Shown: positions 9,825 through 21,170 of the stretch, one piece after another | Layout: each line of letters starts with the position of its first letter | Position numbering within the stretch: position 1 is the first letter of the stretch | Source of the DNA: Chitinophaga sp. E66 | GTDB taxonomy: Bacteria > Bacteroidota > Bacteroidia > Chitinophagales > Chitinophagaceae | NCBI GenBank assembly: GCA_019285755.1 | Contig: CP079103.1 | Span: 3,596,001-3,660,000, forward strand | DNA: 64,000 nt | Reading direction: 5' to 3' | Made by a program: the position numbers and the translations under genes | The notes under the pieces: model-generated | The model's database searches: none | What the model was told of the DNA's origin: nothing | Seen by the model: only the letters and a program-made list of their open reading frames with translations

Positions 9825-10805
9825 TTACTTAACTTTCATGATCGAAGAAATTAGATGCGTTGCAATTGACACTGCAAATCTATAAAAAGTCACATTCGCG
9901 TGTACATTCCTAATCACGGGATTAATTGTACTTTTCGCGGATGCTTTTTTGAAATAATGCCGGGGTCTGCCCGTATGCTTCTTAAAGAACCTCGAGAAGT
10001 ACGCGTCGTCGTCGAAGTTCAGCTCCCCGCTATCTGTTTCACGGAGTGCTTTTGCCAGAACAGCAGCCGTTTGGCTTCCGTAATGCGCTTAGCGTCAATC
10101 ACCTGCTTGGCGCTCCGGCCGATGGTATTTTTACCGTGTCGTTCAGATGGCCGGGCGTAACGTGCAGCATTTCCGCATATTCGTTCACTTGCACCTTCTC
10201 CCGGAAATGCTCGTCTACTAGGACCTTAAACTGCACGCCGAGGGAATTGCCGCCGTAATGCTCCTGCCGGTATTCTACCGTATCGGGCCGCGCGATGCGG
10301 CCGCAGGCGATGATGAAAGCGGAGAGCACATTGCGGATGATCGCCTCCTTGCGGGGTTTGTCGCCCCGATATTCGTGCAGCAGTATCCTCGCAAACGACA
10401 AAAGCTCCTGCAGCTGGTGGTCTTCCAGGTGCAGGATATTATCCTTGAAAATACATTGCCAGCAGCTCAGAACGCCGAGGGTTTCGGTGATGAGGAAGTC
10501 GCGCGTGAAGTACATGGCGAGCACTTCCGCGTCTGCGCTACGGTCGTGCTGGTGGATCTGGTCCGGTTCCAGCATGATAAGCGCGGGCGCCTGTATGGTA
10601 TGCTTTTCGAAATCAATATATTGTGTAACGCTTCCTTTTAGGAGGATATCGATGGTATACCCATCGTGCCGGTGCGGGGATGCGATCCCTTCCCAGTCTA
10701 TCTCTTTCAAGTTGGCCAGGTGAATCAAAAACTGCGATCCTTCCTCCGCGAGGGGGAATCCTGCACGCTCACCAGGGGTATATGGTTGTACTTTGTCAGT
10801 TGCAT
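9825..10805 (-). CDS. AraC-family transcriptional regulator, upstream of the efflux operon
   Basis: The start MQLTKYNHIPLVSVQDSP precedes a cupin-like sensor half (PHRHDGYTIDILLKGSVTQY; MLEPDQIHQHDR), residues ~30-110. The C-terminal half carries two helix-turn-helix motifs (VNEYAEMLHVTPGHLNDTVK; then EAKRLLFWQKHSVKQIAGEL and DDAYFSRFFKKHTGRPR). The frame slips near 10740, 10110 and 10035. The stop at 9825 follows a longer tail than usual (~35 residues after the last motif), so the true end may be earlier. Being just upstream on the same strand, it probably controls the pump. Confidence 0.85.
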
Positions 10806-10881
10806 GGGTCGTGTGTTTTGATGGTTACTCTTTCCCGTGCCGACGGTTCTCAATAAGCATAATTCGTTGGTAAAGATACGG

Positions 10882-12978
10882 TTATTCGACCTTCTGGCGC
10901 TCCTGCACCAGCACGAGGTCTGCCAGCTTCACCTGGATAGGAATGTTCCCGACCTGCACCACGGCGGCTTTGGAACGGAGTTCCAGCACTTTGCCCACCT
11001 GGTTGTTGGTCCGGATCTTCACCCGGTCGCCGATCTTTACTTCCCCTTTGATCTCTTCGAACTTCGTATCGACCTTCTTCTGGATTTTATCGTTGATGGC
11101 TTTGGCGCGCTTATGGAAAAGCAGTTCCTCGGCCTGGCGGATCACTTTCTGCTTGTCGTCTGTCCGTTTCCATTCTATCACGATCTGCTTTAGCTTGCGC
11201 TCCATATCTTTCAGATACTGGATCTCTTCTTCACGGATCTTGTTCTGGAGTTTCTGAAGGGTGTATTCATGCTGCTTTCTTTCCTTGTCCGACAGCACTT
11301 CGTATTCTCGTTTAAGTCGTTCGTTTTCTTTCAGTAGCTTATGAAGGTCTTTCTCCTTCGCTTCCACCTTCTGCATGTCCTGCTCGGCCTTATTAAGAAG
11401 CTTATCGAGCCGGAAGTGCCCTTCGTCCACCAGTTTCCTGGCGCGGTTGATGAGGCCCTGGTCGAGCCCGATGCGCTGGGCGATGGAGAAGGTATAAGAG
11501 CTGCCAGGTTTGCCGATGATGAGCTTATAGAGGGGGCGAGGTTCACCTCATCGAAGCCCATGGCGGCATTGACGATACCTTTTACCTTTCCGGCCATGAC
11601 CTTCAGGTTGAGGTAGTGGGTGGTGACGATCCCGAAAGCATGCTTGCGGGCCAGTTCTTCCATGATCACTTCGGCGAAGGCCCCTCCAGGTTGGGATCAG
11701 AACCGGAGCCGAGCTCGTCGATGAAGAAGAGGGTTTTCCGTTGGCATTCTCCATGAAGTGTTTCATGTTCTTGAGGTGGGAACTGTAGGTAGACAGTTCG
11801 AACTCCGGCTCTGGGTGTCTCCGATATGGATCATGAGCTGCCTGAAGATACCCAGCTGGCTGGTAGGGTGCACGGGCACCAGCAGACCCGCCTGCAGCAT
11901 CATCTGGATCAGCCCTACGGTCTTGAGCGTCACGGTCTTACCCCGGCGTTCGGTCCGCTGATCACCAGGATATGGTTATCCCTGTCCAGCGTCATGTTCG
12001 TGGGGATGGTAGGCTTGCCCTGCTTTTGGTTATAGAGCAGCAGCAAGGGGTGATACGCGTCTACGAGGTGCACTTGCGGATGGGGCATCAGCATGGGAAA
12101 ATTGCCGCCCATATCGAGCGCAAGGCGGGCCTTGGCGCGGATGAAGTCGTAGATCCCCAGGATGTCGTGATAGCCGCTCAGCAGGGCGTGATGCCCGGCC
12201 AGGCTGGCAGTGAGGGTGCGGAGGATGCGGTACACCTCCTTTCCTCGTCCCTTTCCAGGGAAAACACTTCGTTGTTGAGCTGGATGGTCTCCTCTGGTTC
12301 CGGAAAGCCGTTTTCCGCGTGTCTGACTCGCCATGAAGGATTCCCTTCACCATGCGCTTCTGTTCCGCGAAAATGGCCACTACCCGGCGGCCGTTGAGGA
12401 AGCTTTCCTCGATGTCTGCCAGGTAGCCCTGCTTCTGGAGTTTGGACAATATCCGTTCAAATACCCGCCGCAGCTCTGTCCGCTTCCGGTAGAGCGACAT
12501 GCGGATCTTAGCCAGGTCGGCCGTGGCATTGTCCATCACCTGCCCGGATTCATCCAGCACTTCGTCGATCATCGAGACGATCTTTTTTCGTAGTACGTCT
12601 TTTCGATGACCCCAAAGAGGGCATTATAGGTGATTCTCCTGTCACTGTCAAAGAACCTGAAAATGCTGCCCATGCTTTCCGTCAGTTTACGGATGAGCAT
12701 GAACTGCTCCCCTGTCAGCACCGCCCCTGAATCTCCAGGAGCCGGAGCTCCTTTTTGAGATTGAGGACATAGTCGTTCGGAAAATGCTGCTGGATCAGTA
12801 CCAGTTGCTTATATTCATGCGCCTGTTGCAGCGCCGTCCTCACAAAATCGATATGCGTATGCAGTCGCAGGCCGGCGGCCATCGATTTGCCCAATTCCGT
12901 CTTGCAATGCTCCTGCAGCAATGTTTGTACTTTGTCAAATTCGAGCTGATAGAGCGCCGAATCCGGAAATAATTTCAC
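10882..12978 (-). CDS. mutS2: MutS2-type ATPase lacking the Smr domain, frameshifted
   Basis: MutS2 proteins bind branched DNA or collided ribosomes and use a MutS-type ABC ATPase. Seen here: core start MKLFPDSALYQLEFDKVQTLLQ cut to family pattern, Walker A ISGPNAG-GKT (near 11940), STYSSHLKNMKHF, Walker B FFIDELGSGSDP (near 11710), GIVTTHYLNLK, then a long charged coiled coil and a KOW-like segment (IGDRVKIRTNNQVGKVLEL). It ends QERQKVE at ~699 residues. The Smr nuclease domain that normally follows is absent, and the 20 codons beyond the stop do not resemble it. Frame breaks at about 12720, 12600, 12320, 11945, 11760, 11690 and 11540 are lost bases. Confidence 0.9.
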
Positions 12979-13205
12979 TTTTCTGTCAATTTAAATAACG
13001 GCTGCCGGCCCAGTAGCAGCCCTTCCTTTTTCGTTCCGCAAAGTTGGCCTATCCACCGGAATTGCTCAAAACTGATTGATCAACAACCGGCAACGAATGA
13101 CAAATGCGGTTCATCACCCGTCCCTTTTCAAAAGAATGTTAAAGTTACTTAACTTGGCGATCCAATGCGCCGCAGATATCGTTAATTTGAAGACAATACT
13201 TCAAA

Positions 13206-13862
13206 ATGAACTTACTGAAGAATAGCCTGTTGGTACTGTCGCTGCTAGGCATCAGCCTCGCATCCTGCGGCAGGCAAACGGCTGACAAACAACAAGAACC
13301 AGGAGACATGACTATTTCCAAAGATCAAAAGACCGCACAAGCCACCTTCGGGACCGGGTGCTTCTGGTGCACGGAAGCGCAGTTCCAGCAACTCGATGGC
13401 GTCCTGACCGTAGAATCCGGCTACTCCGGCGGCGAAAAGCCCAATCCGACCTACGAAGAAGTATGCACCGGCAACACCGGGCACGCCGAAGTGGTCCAGA
13501 TCACCTACGACCCCGCGAAGATCACTTTCGCGGAACTGCTGGAAGCCTTCTTCCTCGCCCACGACCCCACCCAGCTGAACCGCCAGGGCAACGACGTAGG
13601 CACCCAATACCGCTCGGTCATCTTCTATCATGACGCCGAACAGCATAAGGAAGCGGAATTTTACAAGAATAAGGTGCAGGAATCAGGGGCGTACGACAAG
13701 CCGATCGTCACCGAGATCTCGCCGTATACGGCGTTTTACAAAGCGGAGAACTATCACCAGAACTATTATAACCAGAACGGATCGCAACCGTACTGTTATT
13801 ACGTGGTGAAGCCGAAGCTGGAGAAATTCAAGAAAGCCTTCGCCAACAAACTAAAAAAATAG
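13206..13862 (+). CDS. msrA: Peptide methionine-S-sulfoxide reductase MsrA, lipoprotein form
   Basis: Reduces the S form of methionine sulfoxide in damaged proteins. The catalytic motif GTGCFWCTEAQF (Cys near residue 52) and the following GYSGGEKPNPTYEEVCTGNTGHAE are the family signature. An N-terminal lipoprotein signal (LVLSLLGISLASC, Cys 21) predicts export and anchoring, so it would repair envelope proteins. The frame is intact (218 residues), one of few long genes here without a slip. Single gene, closed by a strong terminator immediately after its stop. Confidence 0.96.
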   Translation: MNLLKNSLLVLSLLGISLASCGRQTADKQQEPGDMTISKDQKTAQATFGTGCFWCTEAQFQQLDGVLTVESGYSGGEKPNPTYEEVCTGNTGHAEVVQITYDPAKITFAELLEAFFLAHDPTQLNRQGNDVGTQYRSVIFYHDAEQHKEAEFYKNKVQESGAYDKPIVTEISPYTAFYKAENYHQNYYNQNGSQPYCYYVVKPKLEKFKKAFANKLKK

Positions 13863-13887
13863 ACGCCCTGGAGCGTCTATTTTTTTA
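13861..13887 (+). terminator. Terminator of msrA
   Basis: Stem AGACGC/GCGTCT with a 6-base loop, then ATTTTTTT. It starts inside the msrA stop codon and its T run overlaps the end of the small gene on the other strand. Confidence 0.85.
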
Positions 13888-14083
13888 AAGCATTTCTATA
13901 TTCCTCGAGCCCTGGTACAACCAGGATAACAAAAAGTAAGCTACTGCTGTGATAATCAGGACATATCCTGCGAACCAGGGCCATGGCCGTGTCGGTTCCG
14001 ATCCAGCTGTTAATCTCCGCGAAGTAGGCGAAAACTGCGAGGATCACTCCCGTTATTCCGCCAATGATGGTTACCGTTTTCAT
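13885..14083 (-). CDS. Small membrane protein, frameshifted
   Basis: As read the frame gives 68 residues starting MKTVTIIGGITGVILAVFAY. After TDTAMA a lost base seems likely: the shifted frame gives PWFAGYVLIITAVAYFLLSW and ends NIEML at 13885, a far better membrane sequence than the frame as read. The restored protein (~66 residues) has two membrane helices (about residues 5-22 and 38-56). No family recognised. It converges with msrA. Confidence 0.55.
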
Positions 14084-14248
14084 TTTAGGTTATACTTTAA
14101 GGGTTAAGCGTGCGAACTTTCGCATTTTACTCATCCTATAACGTGCCATATCGCACAAAGTTTACAGGCGTGGATAAAGTTAGCTTCTCCCTATGAAAAT
14201 GTGGATAACCCGCCACGATCCCCTCCCTTTTCCGTGGAATTTTGACAC

Positions 14249-14277
14249 AAAAAAAGGACCGCCCAGGAAGGCGGTCC
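14249..14277 (-). terminator. Terminator of the DUF1080 gene
   Basis: On the minus strand, stem GGACCGCC/GGCGGTCC is followed by seven T (14249-14255 as A on the plus strand). It lies ~30 bases beyond the DUF1080 gene stop. Confidence 0.85.
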
Positions 14278-14309
14278 CCAAAATCTGCGATGCCCTTTCG
14301 GGCGCCGGC

Positions 14310-17300
14310 CTATTTCTTTTTCTTCTTGCCTTCGGCTTTGGGCGCTTCGGCAGTCAGGTCTTTAATACGGATGTTGCGGAACTTCACCACGGAGCCATGG
14401 CCCAGGAACCCGATGTGACCGGTGGTCCTTTTCAGGCCGGGGTGATCTTTATGGTCCAGGGTACCGTTGTCACGGCCGTCGGCGATATCGCCGTCCAGGA
14501 TCACGGTGCCGTTCAGTTCTACGGTGATGCGGGTGCCTTTAACGGTCACCTGCTCGTAGTTCCACTCGCCTACCGGCTTCAGGAAGCCGCGTTTGGCGGG
14601 AATTACTCCATATACCGAACCATGGTACTGGTATTTCTCCAGGTTTTTATATATCTCAGCTTCGTTGTCCAGGATCTGCAGCTCCATGCCCTGGTAAGCG
14701 GCATCACCGGTAAGGGGGCGCGGATACCCAGGCCGTTGTTGGCGCCGGGGGTCAGCTGGAACTCGAAACGGTATACGAAATCAGCATATTCGTCTTTGGT
14801 GTAGAGGTTACCACCGCCATGACCGCCCGGGCGGCAAACGATCGCGCCGTCTTCCATTACATAGCTCGTGGTGTTGCCGGTCCACTCATGCATGTTGGTG
14901 CCGTCGAACAGGATCTTATACCCTTCTTTCTTTTCATCTTCGCTCAGCACGTAAGGTTTCGGCTGTTCGAACTCCCGGATGTACAGGTTGCGGTAGTACA
15001 CATTGGTGCCGTGCGCCTGCAGTTCGAGCTGTTCAACGGGGAAGATCGGCTGCTTGCGGTCCCAGTAGTTTTCCAGGATCACGTTATCCACTACCAGCTC
15101 ACCGTTCAGGTATACCGTTACACGGTCGCCTTTCATGATGATGCGGAAGTTGTTCCATTCGTTGATGGCGTTATCGGCCAGTTTCAGCGGTTTGGCGGCA
15201 TTCTTCTGGTTGTTGTAGAGCCCGCCGGAACCTACTTCGGCACCCACGTCGCGGCGGGTAGTGTCCCAGATCTGTACCTGCGGGGTGCCGCGGAGGTAGA
15301 TACCCGCGTCGCCGTTCGGCTCGATCTTCCAGTCAACGAACATTTCGAAATCACCATAAGGTTTGGTGGTGCAGAGGTTGTCGCCATGGCCGTTGAACCA
15401 AAGCACGCCATCTTTCACGCTCCAGCCTTCGCGCATCTTGGCGTCCGCTTTCTCCTGTTCTTTTTCAGGGTAGCGGCGTCCATTTTGCTGCGCTTGATGG
15501 GATCGGCCACGAGGCCTTTCCAGCCGGTGAGGTCCTTGCCATTGAACATGGACACGAAGCCTTCGCCTGCGGGCATTTCGGAGAGATATTTACGGATCGC
15601 CTCGCGCTGATAGCCGGCATCGCCGCCCTTCAGTACGGAGGAAGTCTTTTCGAGGAGAGATTTCACGATGGCGCCGCTGTAGGATTTATCTGCCAGGGCG
15701 ATGTTCATCACGGCTTGTGCCGCTTCCTGCTGTACATCGTTATCGTCCGGTATTGACCGGCGAAAACGAGTGCGGGGAAGGTTTTGCACTGCTCAACTTG
15801 CTGCAGGATGGATTTCTTCAGGCCTGCGTCGTTGGTGAGCTGCGCTGCGTTTACCAGCATCAGGAGGCGTTGCTCGGCGCGGGTTTCGACTTTGGCGAGG
15901 CGCACATAGCCTTTGAGGGCTTCTGTACGCGAGCCGGCGTCTTTACGTGCGATATCGAGCAGGGCCTGCATGGCGGAAGCGTCTTTCCAGGCGCTGAGGG
16001 CAGCCACTGCGGCTTTCTTCTGTTCCGCGTCGCCCTTGTCGAATGCTTCTTTCACCATAGCGAGGGAAGACACACCGCCGATACCACCAAGCACGGTGAA
16101 GTAACGGCCGCGTTTTTCAGGCGCAGCGCTCTTCATAGCGGCGATCACGGTATTGGCAGCGTCGCCGGAACCGGCCGAAGCGGCGATCACGGCATCCTGG
16201 ATGCTTTTTACATCCTGCCCGCCGGCGCTGTTCAGCAGCTGCAGCAGGGTGGCGAGGTTAGCGGGGCTCACCACGTCTTTCAACGAAGCGAATGCCGCCT
16301 TGCGAACGGTTTCGTTATTGGATTTGGTGAGGGGCAGCACCTGCGCGAAAGCGCCATCCGCTTTGCGGCCGGCGATCACGTCGAGCAGTGCTACCTGTGC
16401 GTTTGCAGGCACGCCTGCGAGGGCGGCGGCAGACTGGGCAGCTATTTCATCCCCTTTGATAGTGGTCAGCACAGACTGCACGGCTTTCACATCGGCTTCG
16501 TTGCCTTTGGAGAGCACTTCCAGCAGCGGCGTAACGGCGGCTGCGCCACCGATACGGCCAGTGGCGGTGATGGCGGCCAGGCGGACGTCGGCATTCTTAT
16601 CATTAATGAAACGCTGAACGGCGGGGAGCGCGGCGGCTACCTTGTTATCGCCCAGCATGTCGATGATATCGGCCTTTGCAGCGGGAGATGCAGTGTTGAG
16701 GGCCTTCAGCCACGCTGCGGTATTGGCGGGTGTCAGGTTTTTAGCCGCCAGCTTCAGTGCGGCAACGCGGTAAGCATCATCTGCACCAGTAGCCGCAGCG
16801 AGCAGTCGATTTAGGCTATTGCCGCTTTCCACTTCATTGAGAAGCGACAGTGCTGCAGTGCGCACATGAACCTGGGAAGGATCTTTGGCGGCAGCGAGCA
16901 GCTGATTGGCCTGACGGGATGCTTCGGTTTTCTTACCGGTAGCGGCCAGTTGCTGGATATAGGCGAGGTACGCGGTAGTGGCGTTGGTCTCGTCATATTT
17001 ATATCCTGCGCGCTTGGCGGCGCCAGCCAGAACGGGAGCCGAAGAAGGCGCGGCGATGTACGACAGGGCGTACAGGGCGGTCTTCGCCAGCATCTTATCC
17101 GGAGAAGCAGCCAGGGGATTAACACCGTAGCGGCTTCCGGCACGCGGGCGTCGCCGATGGCGAGCACGAGGCTTTGTTTGTTACGGCCCTGCGCTTTATC
17201 CACGGCGTCGAGCAGCGCTTTGCGGGAAGCGGCGCTGTTGACCTGCACGAGGGTGCGGGCGGTGATGGCGGACAGGCGCTCGTCGGCCAGGTAAGCTGCC

Positions 17301-17719
17301 AGTGCGGGCACGGCATCATCGTTACCGATGGCTTCGAGGCGGCGGATGAAGAATTCCTTCACCTCTTTGTCCTGTACTTTTTCGAGGGCTTTAACGTAAG
17401 ACTTTACAGCGGCGGCTTTGAGGCTTTCCTTGCCGGGCTGGGTTACGTAAAATGCATATCCGGTGAGGGCGAACTCGGCGGCGGTGTTATCGCCTTTGCC
17501 GGGAGCGGCCATCATGGAAGCGATGCCGAGCACCCCTTCTTCGCCCATTTCGGCGAGGGCCTTCATATTGGCTTCGAGTGCGGCAAAATCTTTAGCGGGT
17601 TGCTGTTGCAGCAAGTCCGCCACTTTTGTATGCGCGGCGCGGTTGTCTTGCTTCGGCTGGGCGAAAACGGCCATCTGGGCAAGGCAACAGGCTGCGATCA
17701 GTAATGTTTTTTTCATCAT
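14310..17719 (-). CDS. Secreted HEAT-repeat protein with two DUF1080 (3-keto-disaccharide hydrolase) domains, frameshifted
   Basis: A ~1,137-residue exported protein. The signal peptide MMKKTLLIAACCLAQMAVFA is followed by ~650 residues of HEAT-like helical repeats (for example VRLAAITATGRIGGAAAVTP), then two LamG-like DUF1080 domains: the first from FVSMFNGKDLTGWKGL, the second from KILFDGTNMHEWTGN. Each holds the family's GGNLYTKDEYADFVYRFEF- or FEMFVDWKIEPNGDAGIYLR-type core. DUF1080 proteins include hydrolases of 3-keto-glycosides. It ends in a Lys-rich tail. Frame slips lie near 17110, 16830, 15750, 15440 and 14680. It is 22 bases downstream of the oxidoreductase gene and surely shares its transcript. 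Confidence 0.9.
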
Positions 17720-17741
17720 GGTGCTGTTGGAAGGTGAAGGG

Positions 17742-19014
17742 CTAGATGGTCCGGGGTCCGCGCATGGTCGGGAAGATGAGGCGGTTCGCGCCTTCGTCGT
17801 TCAGGAACTCCTGCTTCACGGGGTCGAACTCGAGGTTGCGGCCGAGCTGCAGGGCGATTTTACCCATATTGACGATAGTAGCGGAACGGTGCCCGTTTTC
17901 TTCGTTGAGCGCGAACTTCTTGCGGTTCTTCACGGCGTCCACAAAATCGGTCACCTGCGGAGCCGGATCGGGGAACTGCGCCAGTTTCTTTTCCAGATCG
18001 GGGATCGTGGATTTGAAGCCGGGGTACAATTTGCCGTTGGGCCCTTCAATATAAGCCGCGCCCGTCTCAGTGCCGGCGCCGTCGAGTACGATCTGGCATC
18101 CGTCAGCATAGGTATAAGTGATCTTGCGCCAGGTGCCCACCGCGTCGGCGTGCTGCTGGGGAGCGTCGATCTCTACTTTTACAGGGCTGGTATCGTCTTT
18201 ACCAGGAAGTATTGGATGGGATCCAGGTAGTGCTGGCCCATGTCTCCCAGACCGCCGCCATCATAATCCCAGTAGCCGCGGAAGGTGCCATGCACACGGT
18301 GCGGGTTGTAGGGCTTGTAGGGTGCGGGGCCGAGCCACATATCATAGTCCAGTTCTTTGGGAACAGCCTGGGGCTCAAGGTTGGTTTTACCCACCCAGAA
18401 GAATTTCCAGTCGAACCCGGTATGCCGGCTAACGGTCACCTTCAGCGGCCAGCCGAGGAGCCCGCTTTCCACGAGCTTCTTGATAGGCTGCACGGTGGTG
18501 CCCATGCCGTAGAATCGGTCCGCAAAGCGGAACCAGGTGTTGAGACGAAAGATACGGCCATGCTGCTGCACGGCTTCAACCAGGCGCTTGCCTTCCCCGA
18601 TGGTGGCCGTCATGGGCTTTTCGCACCATACATCCTTACCGGCGCGGGCTGCGTCTGCCGCGATGATACCGTGCCAGTGAGGCGGCGTGGCCACGTGAAC
18701 GATGTCCACCTCCGGAAGCTGGATGAGCTCACGGTAATCAGTAAACGTTTTCACTCCTTTGTCGCCCAGCTGGTTCATCGCCTGCTGGATGTGGCCTTTG
18801 TCCACATCGCAGATAGCGACAACGCGGGTGCCCGCATAACCGAAGTGACCGCGGCCCATGCCGCCGGTGCCCACTACGCCCTTTGTCAGCGTATCGCTCG
18901 GGGCCAGGTAGCCGCGGCCGAGCACGTGACGTGGAACGATGGTAAAGGCCGCTAACGCTCCAGGGAATTACGGACAAATGACCGCCTGGAAGGATGATTG
19001 ACTTTTTTTCCCAT
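17742..19014 (-). CDS. Gfo/Idh/MocA oxidoreductase with Tat signal, frameshifted
   Basis: NAD(P)-dependent sugar dehydrogenase family. The restored start MGKKVNHPSRRSFVRNSLGA carries a twin-arginine (RR) signal, so the enzyme would be exported folded with its cofactor. The Rossmann segment GVVGTGGMGRGHFGYAGTRV, then CEKPMTATIGEGKRLVEAV with the catalytic-type EKP motif, and DMGQHYLDPIQYF identify the family. Frame breaks lie near 18950 (GG for GGG) and 18175. Paired with the DUF1080 gene downstream, it suggests oxidation of a glycoside to its 3-keto form and then hydrolysis. The substrate cannot be read. Confidence 0.9.
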
Positions 19015-19164
19015 GATATTTGTAAAAGGTAAACGTGATTTGGTGCGACAAAATACAAATTCAATTGGCAGATTCTAATACTATTCGATAAACTTTAGCT
19101 CACATTTTGCCCAATGCCATGACTTTAATAAATATTTTACAGAAGTTTAATTAACTTTAAGGAA

Positions 19165-19958
19165 ATGTTCGCCACTTTTGCGCCACCACCGCAGCTTTCC
19201 GGGTACGTCCGGATGTTTTGGGCCTTCGAGCATGAGGTTCCGGATGGTGAGTCATATGTATATCGTTCCATGGCAGATGGGTGCGCGGAGCTTATTTTTC
19301 ATTATAGGAACCGGTTTGCGCCGCTGGCGGGTACGGAGGGCGCGGGTTTCTCCCACCTGCATGCGCAGACCAGCCGGCATTCACGTTTCCTCACGCTTGG
19401 GAGCTTCGGCATCTTCGGGGCGTACCTCTACCCCACGGCCGTACCGGCACTGTTTGGCCACAGCGCCGAATCCGTAGCGGGCTGCATGCCGGATCTGCAA
19501 AGCATCATGGGCCGCGATGGCATCGACCTGGAGGAGCGCATCATCAGTGCCCGCTATCATCATCAAAGAGTGGATATCCTGTCCTCTTACCTGTTACAAC
19601 TCCTCTCCGCCGCAAACCCGGAAACGGTGCGGTACAGATCGCAGTTGAAAAGATCCTCGCGGCAGACGGCATGATCAATATAAAAGAACTGTCATCCGGC
19701 ATCAGCCTTTCTACCCGGCAGTTCGAGCGCAATTTCAAAGCCCAGGCAGGGTTTACGCCGAAACTGTTTACGCGCATCATCCGCTTCCACCGGGCCCTCA
19801 ACGCCTATGGCTCGTTCAATGGCAACCTGGCCGGCCTCGCATATGAATGCGGATATTATGATCAGTCTCATTTCATCCATGATTTCCGGGAATTTTCCGG
19901 GTACCTTCCGCGGGAGTATTTCCTGGGTCGGCCGGAAGGTATCGAGTACCGGGAATAG
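19165..19958 (+). CDS. AraC-family regulator (DUF6597-type N-terminus), frameshifted
   Basis: The N-terminal half (MFATFAPPPQLSGYVRMFWA; YRSMADGCAELIFHY) is the sensor type found in many Bacteroidota AraC proteins. The C-terminal half has both helix-turn-helix motifs (INIKELSSGISLSTRQFERN; LAGLAYECGYYDQSHFIHDF). One lost base near 19640 splits the two halves; restored length ~264 residues. It stands divergent from the oxidoreductase with a 150-base gap, so it could regulate that operon, though this is position only. Confidence 0.88.
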
Positions 19959-20022
19959 GCATGTCGCTTTTCTCCTATTTTCCCGTGCCAGCTGCGGCTA
20001 CCTTTGGGAAAAACCTAATGAT

Positions 20023-20399
20023 ATGACATCAGCAAACACCCTACGCGCCTCAGCACGGTAAGCCCTTACTTCCTCGTGCACGATGGCGAAGCATTCCTCT
20101 CCTTCCTCCAACAGGTATTCGGCGCTAAAGAAAACGGCGTCTACCGCAATGAATCCGGGCAAATATTGCATGCGGAATTATTACTGGGCAATGGCAGCAT
20201 CATGTTTGGCGTGGCCAACAACGACTGGCCGGCCGAGACGGGCAGTGTATTCCTATACGTAGACGATACGGACGGCATATACGCAAAAGCCCTGGCGCAG
20301 GGGAGCACTTCCCGGCAGGCGCCGGAAAACAAAGACTACGGCCGGGCGGCGGGCTTCCGCGACCCATTCGGGAACAGTTGGTGGATCAGTCAGCTGTGA
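20023..20399 (+). CDS. VOC-family protein (PhnB/glyoxalase-like), frameshifted near start
   Basis: Restored start MTSANTPTRLSTVSPYFLVH; one C is missing near 20042. The remaining frame shows the VOC fold: HDGEAFLSFLQQVFGA, HAELLLGNGSIMFGV, FLYVDDTDGIYAKAL and the ending FRDPFGNSWWISQL. Length ~126 residues. Such proteins are lyases, resistance proteins or orphan metal-binding folds; no specific reaction can be assigned. Its 3' end overlaps the end of plsC by 10 bases, convergently. Confidence 0.85.
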
Positions 20400-21135
20400 G
20401 CGGTGTAGTAATCCCACATGATGCGGAAGACTTTTTCCTTCAGCGCGGGCACATCGTCGCGCGTGAGGCCGGTCGTCTCAATTGGTTCCAGGAAATGGTA
20501 ATCGATGCGGTGGGGCCAGGCGTAGAGGAACTTCCCGGGCACCTGGATCTTCCGGGTATGGAAGAGCAACGAGGGCATGATGGGCGTCTGTGTATCCACG
20601 GCGAGGTTGAAAGCGCCGTCGTAAAACTCTTTTAGCGGCTGGCCGGTGCGGTTGCGGGTTCCTTCCGGGAATAGGACCATATGCATGCCCATGGCCAGCG
20701 CTTCCTTCATTTTAACTACACTTTCCTTCCGGCTTTCCTCGCTGCTTCGGTCTACCATGATGCCGCCGATGCGGTACATCATGCCGAACAGGGGATCTTC
20801 CCCATGGAGGATTTAGCCAGCGTTTTATTGACGCCCGGAACGCCGGGGGTGGTAACGGGCACGTCTATCAATGAGTTATGATTGCAGACAACAACGTATT
20901 GGCGGCCTTTTTCGAAATACTGTAATCCTTTCCGGAACACGGGGCATCCGATCATAGGCATGTAGAACTTCATCCAGACACGGCCGAGGTTAAGGAAATA
21001 GCGGGTTTTGCGGGGATCGGGGAAGAAGGAAAAAATCCAGATAGGGATAAGGACGATGAGCAGCGTTACCACAAAAAGCAGCAATCCGTATACGGCATAT
21101 ACTCGTCCCAGGATGTTTTTAAGCCAGTTCATCAT
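20390..21135 (-). CDS. plsC: 1-acyl-sn-glycerol-3-phosphate acyltransferase (PlsC family), frameshifted
   Basis: Adds the second acyl chain in phospholipid synthesis at the inner membrane. One or two membrane helices lie at residues ~10-40 (VYGLLLFVVTLLIVLIPIWI). The HX4D motif reads NHNSLIDVPV and the glycerol-phosphate motif reads FPEGTRNRTGQPL. One lost base near 20785 splits the gene; restored length ~248 residues. Ung lies 35 bases further along the strand's 5' side, so the two may be co-transcribed. Confidence 0.93.
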
Positions 21136-21170
21136 GTAAGGGGATATAATAAAGGATCCGGTTCCTGTGA

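Noticed and set aside
15717..16814. Long open frame (365 residues) on the plus strand opposite the HEAT/DUF1080 gene
   Set aside because: It mirrors the GC-rich repetitive codons of the real gene, has Cys/His-rich improbable composition and no ribosome site or family pattern.
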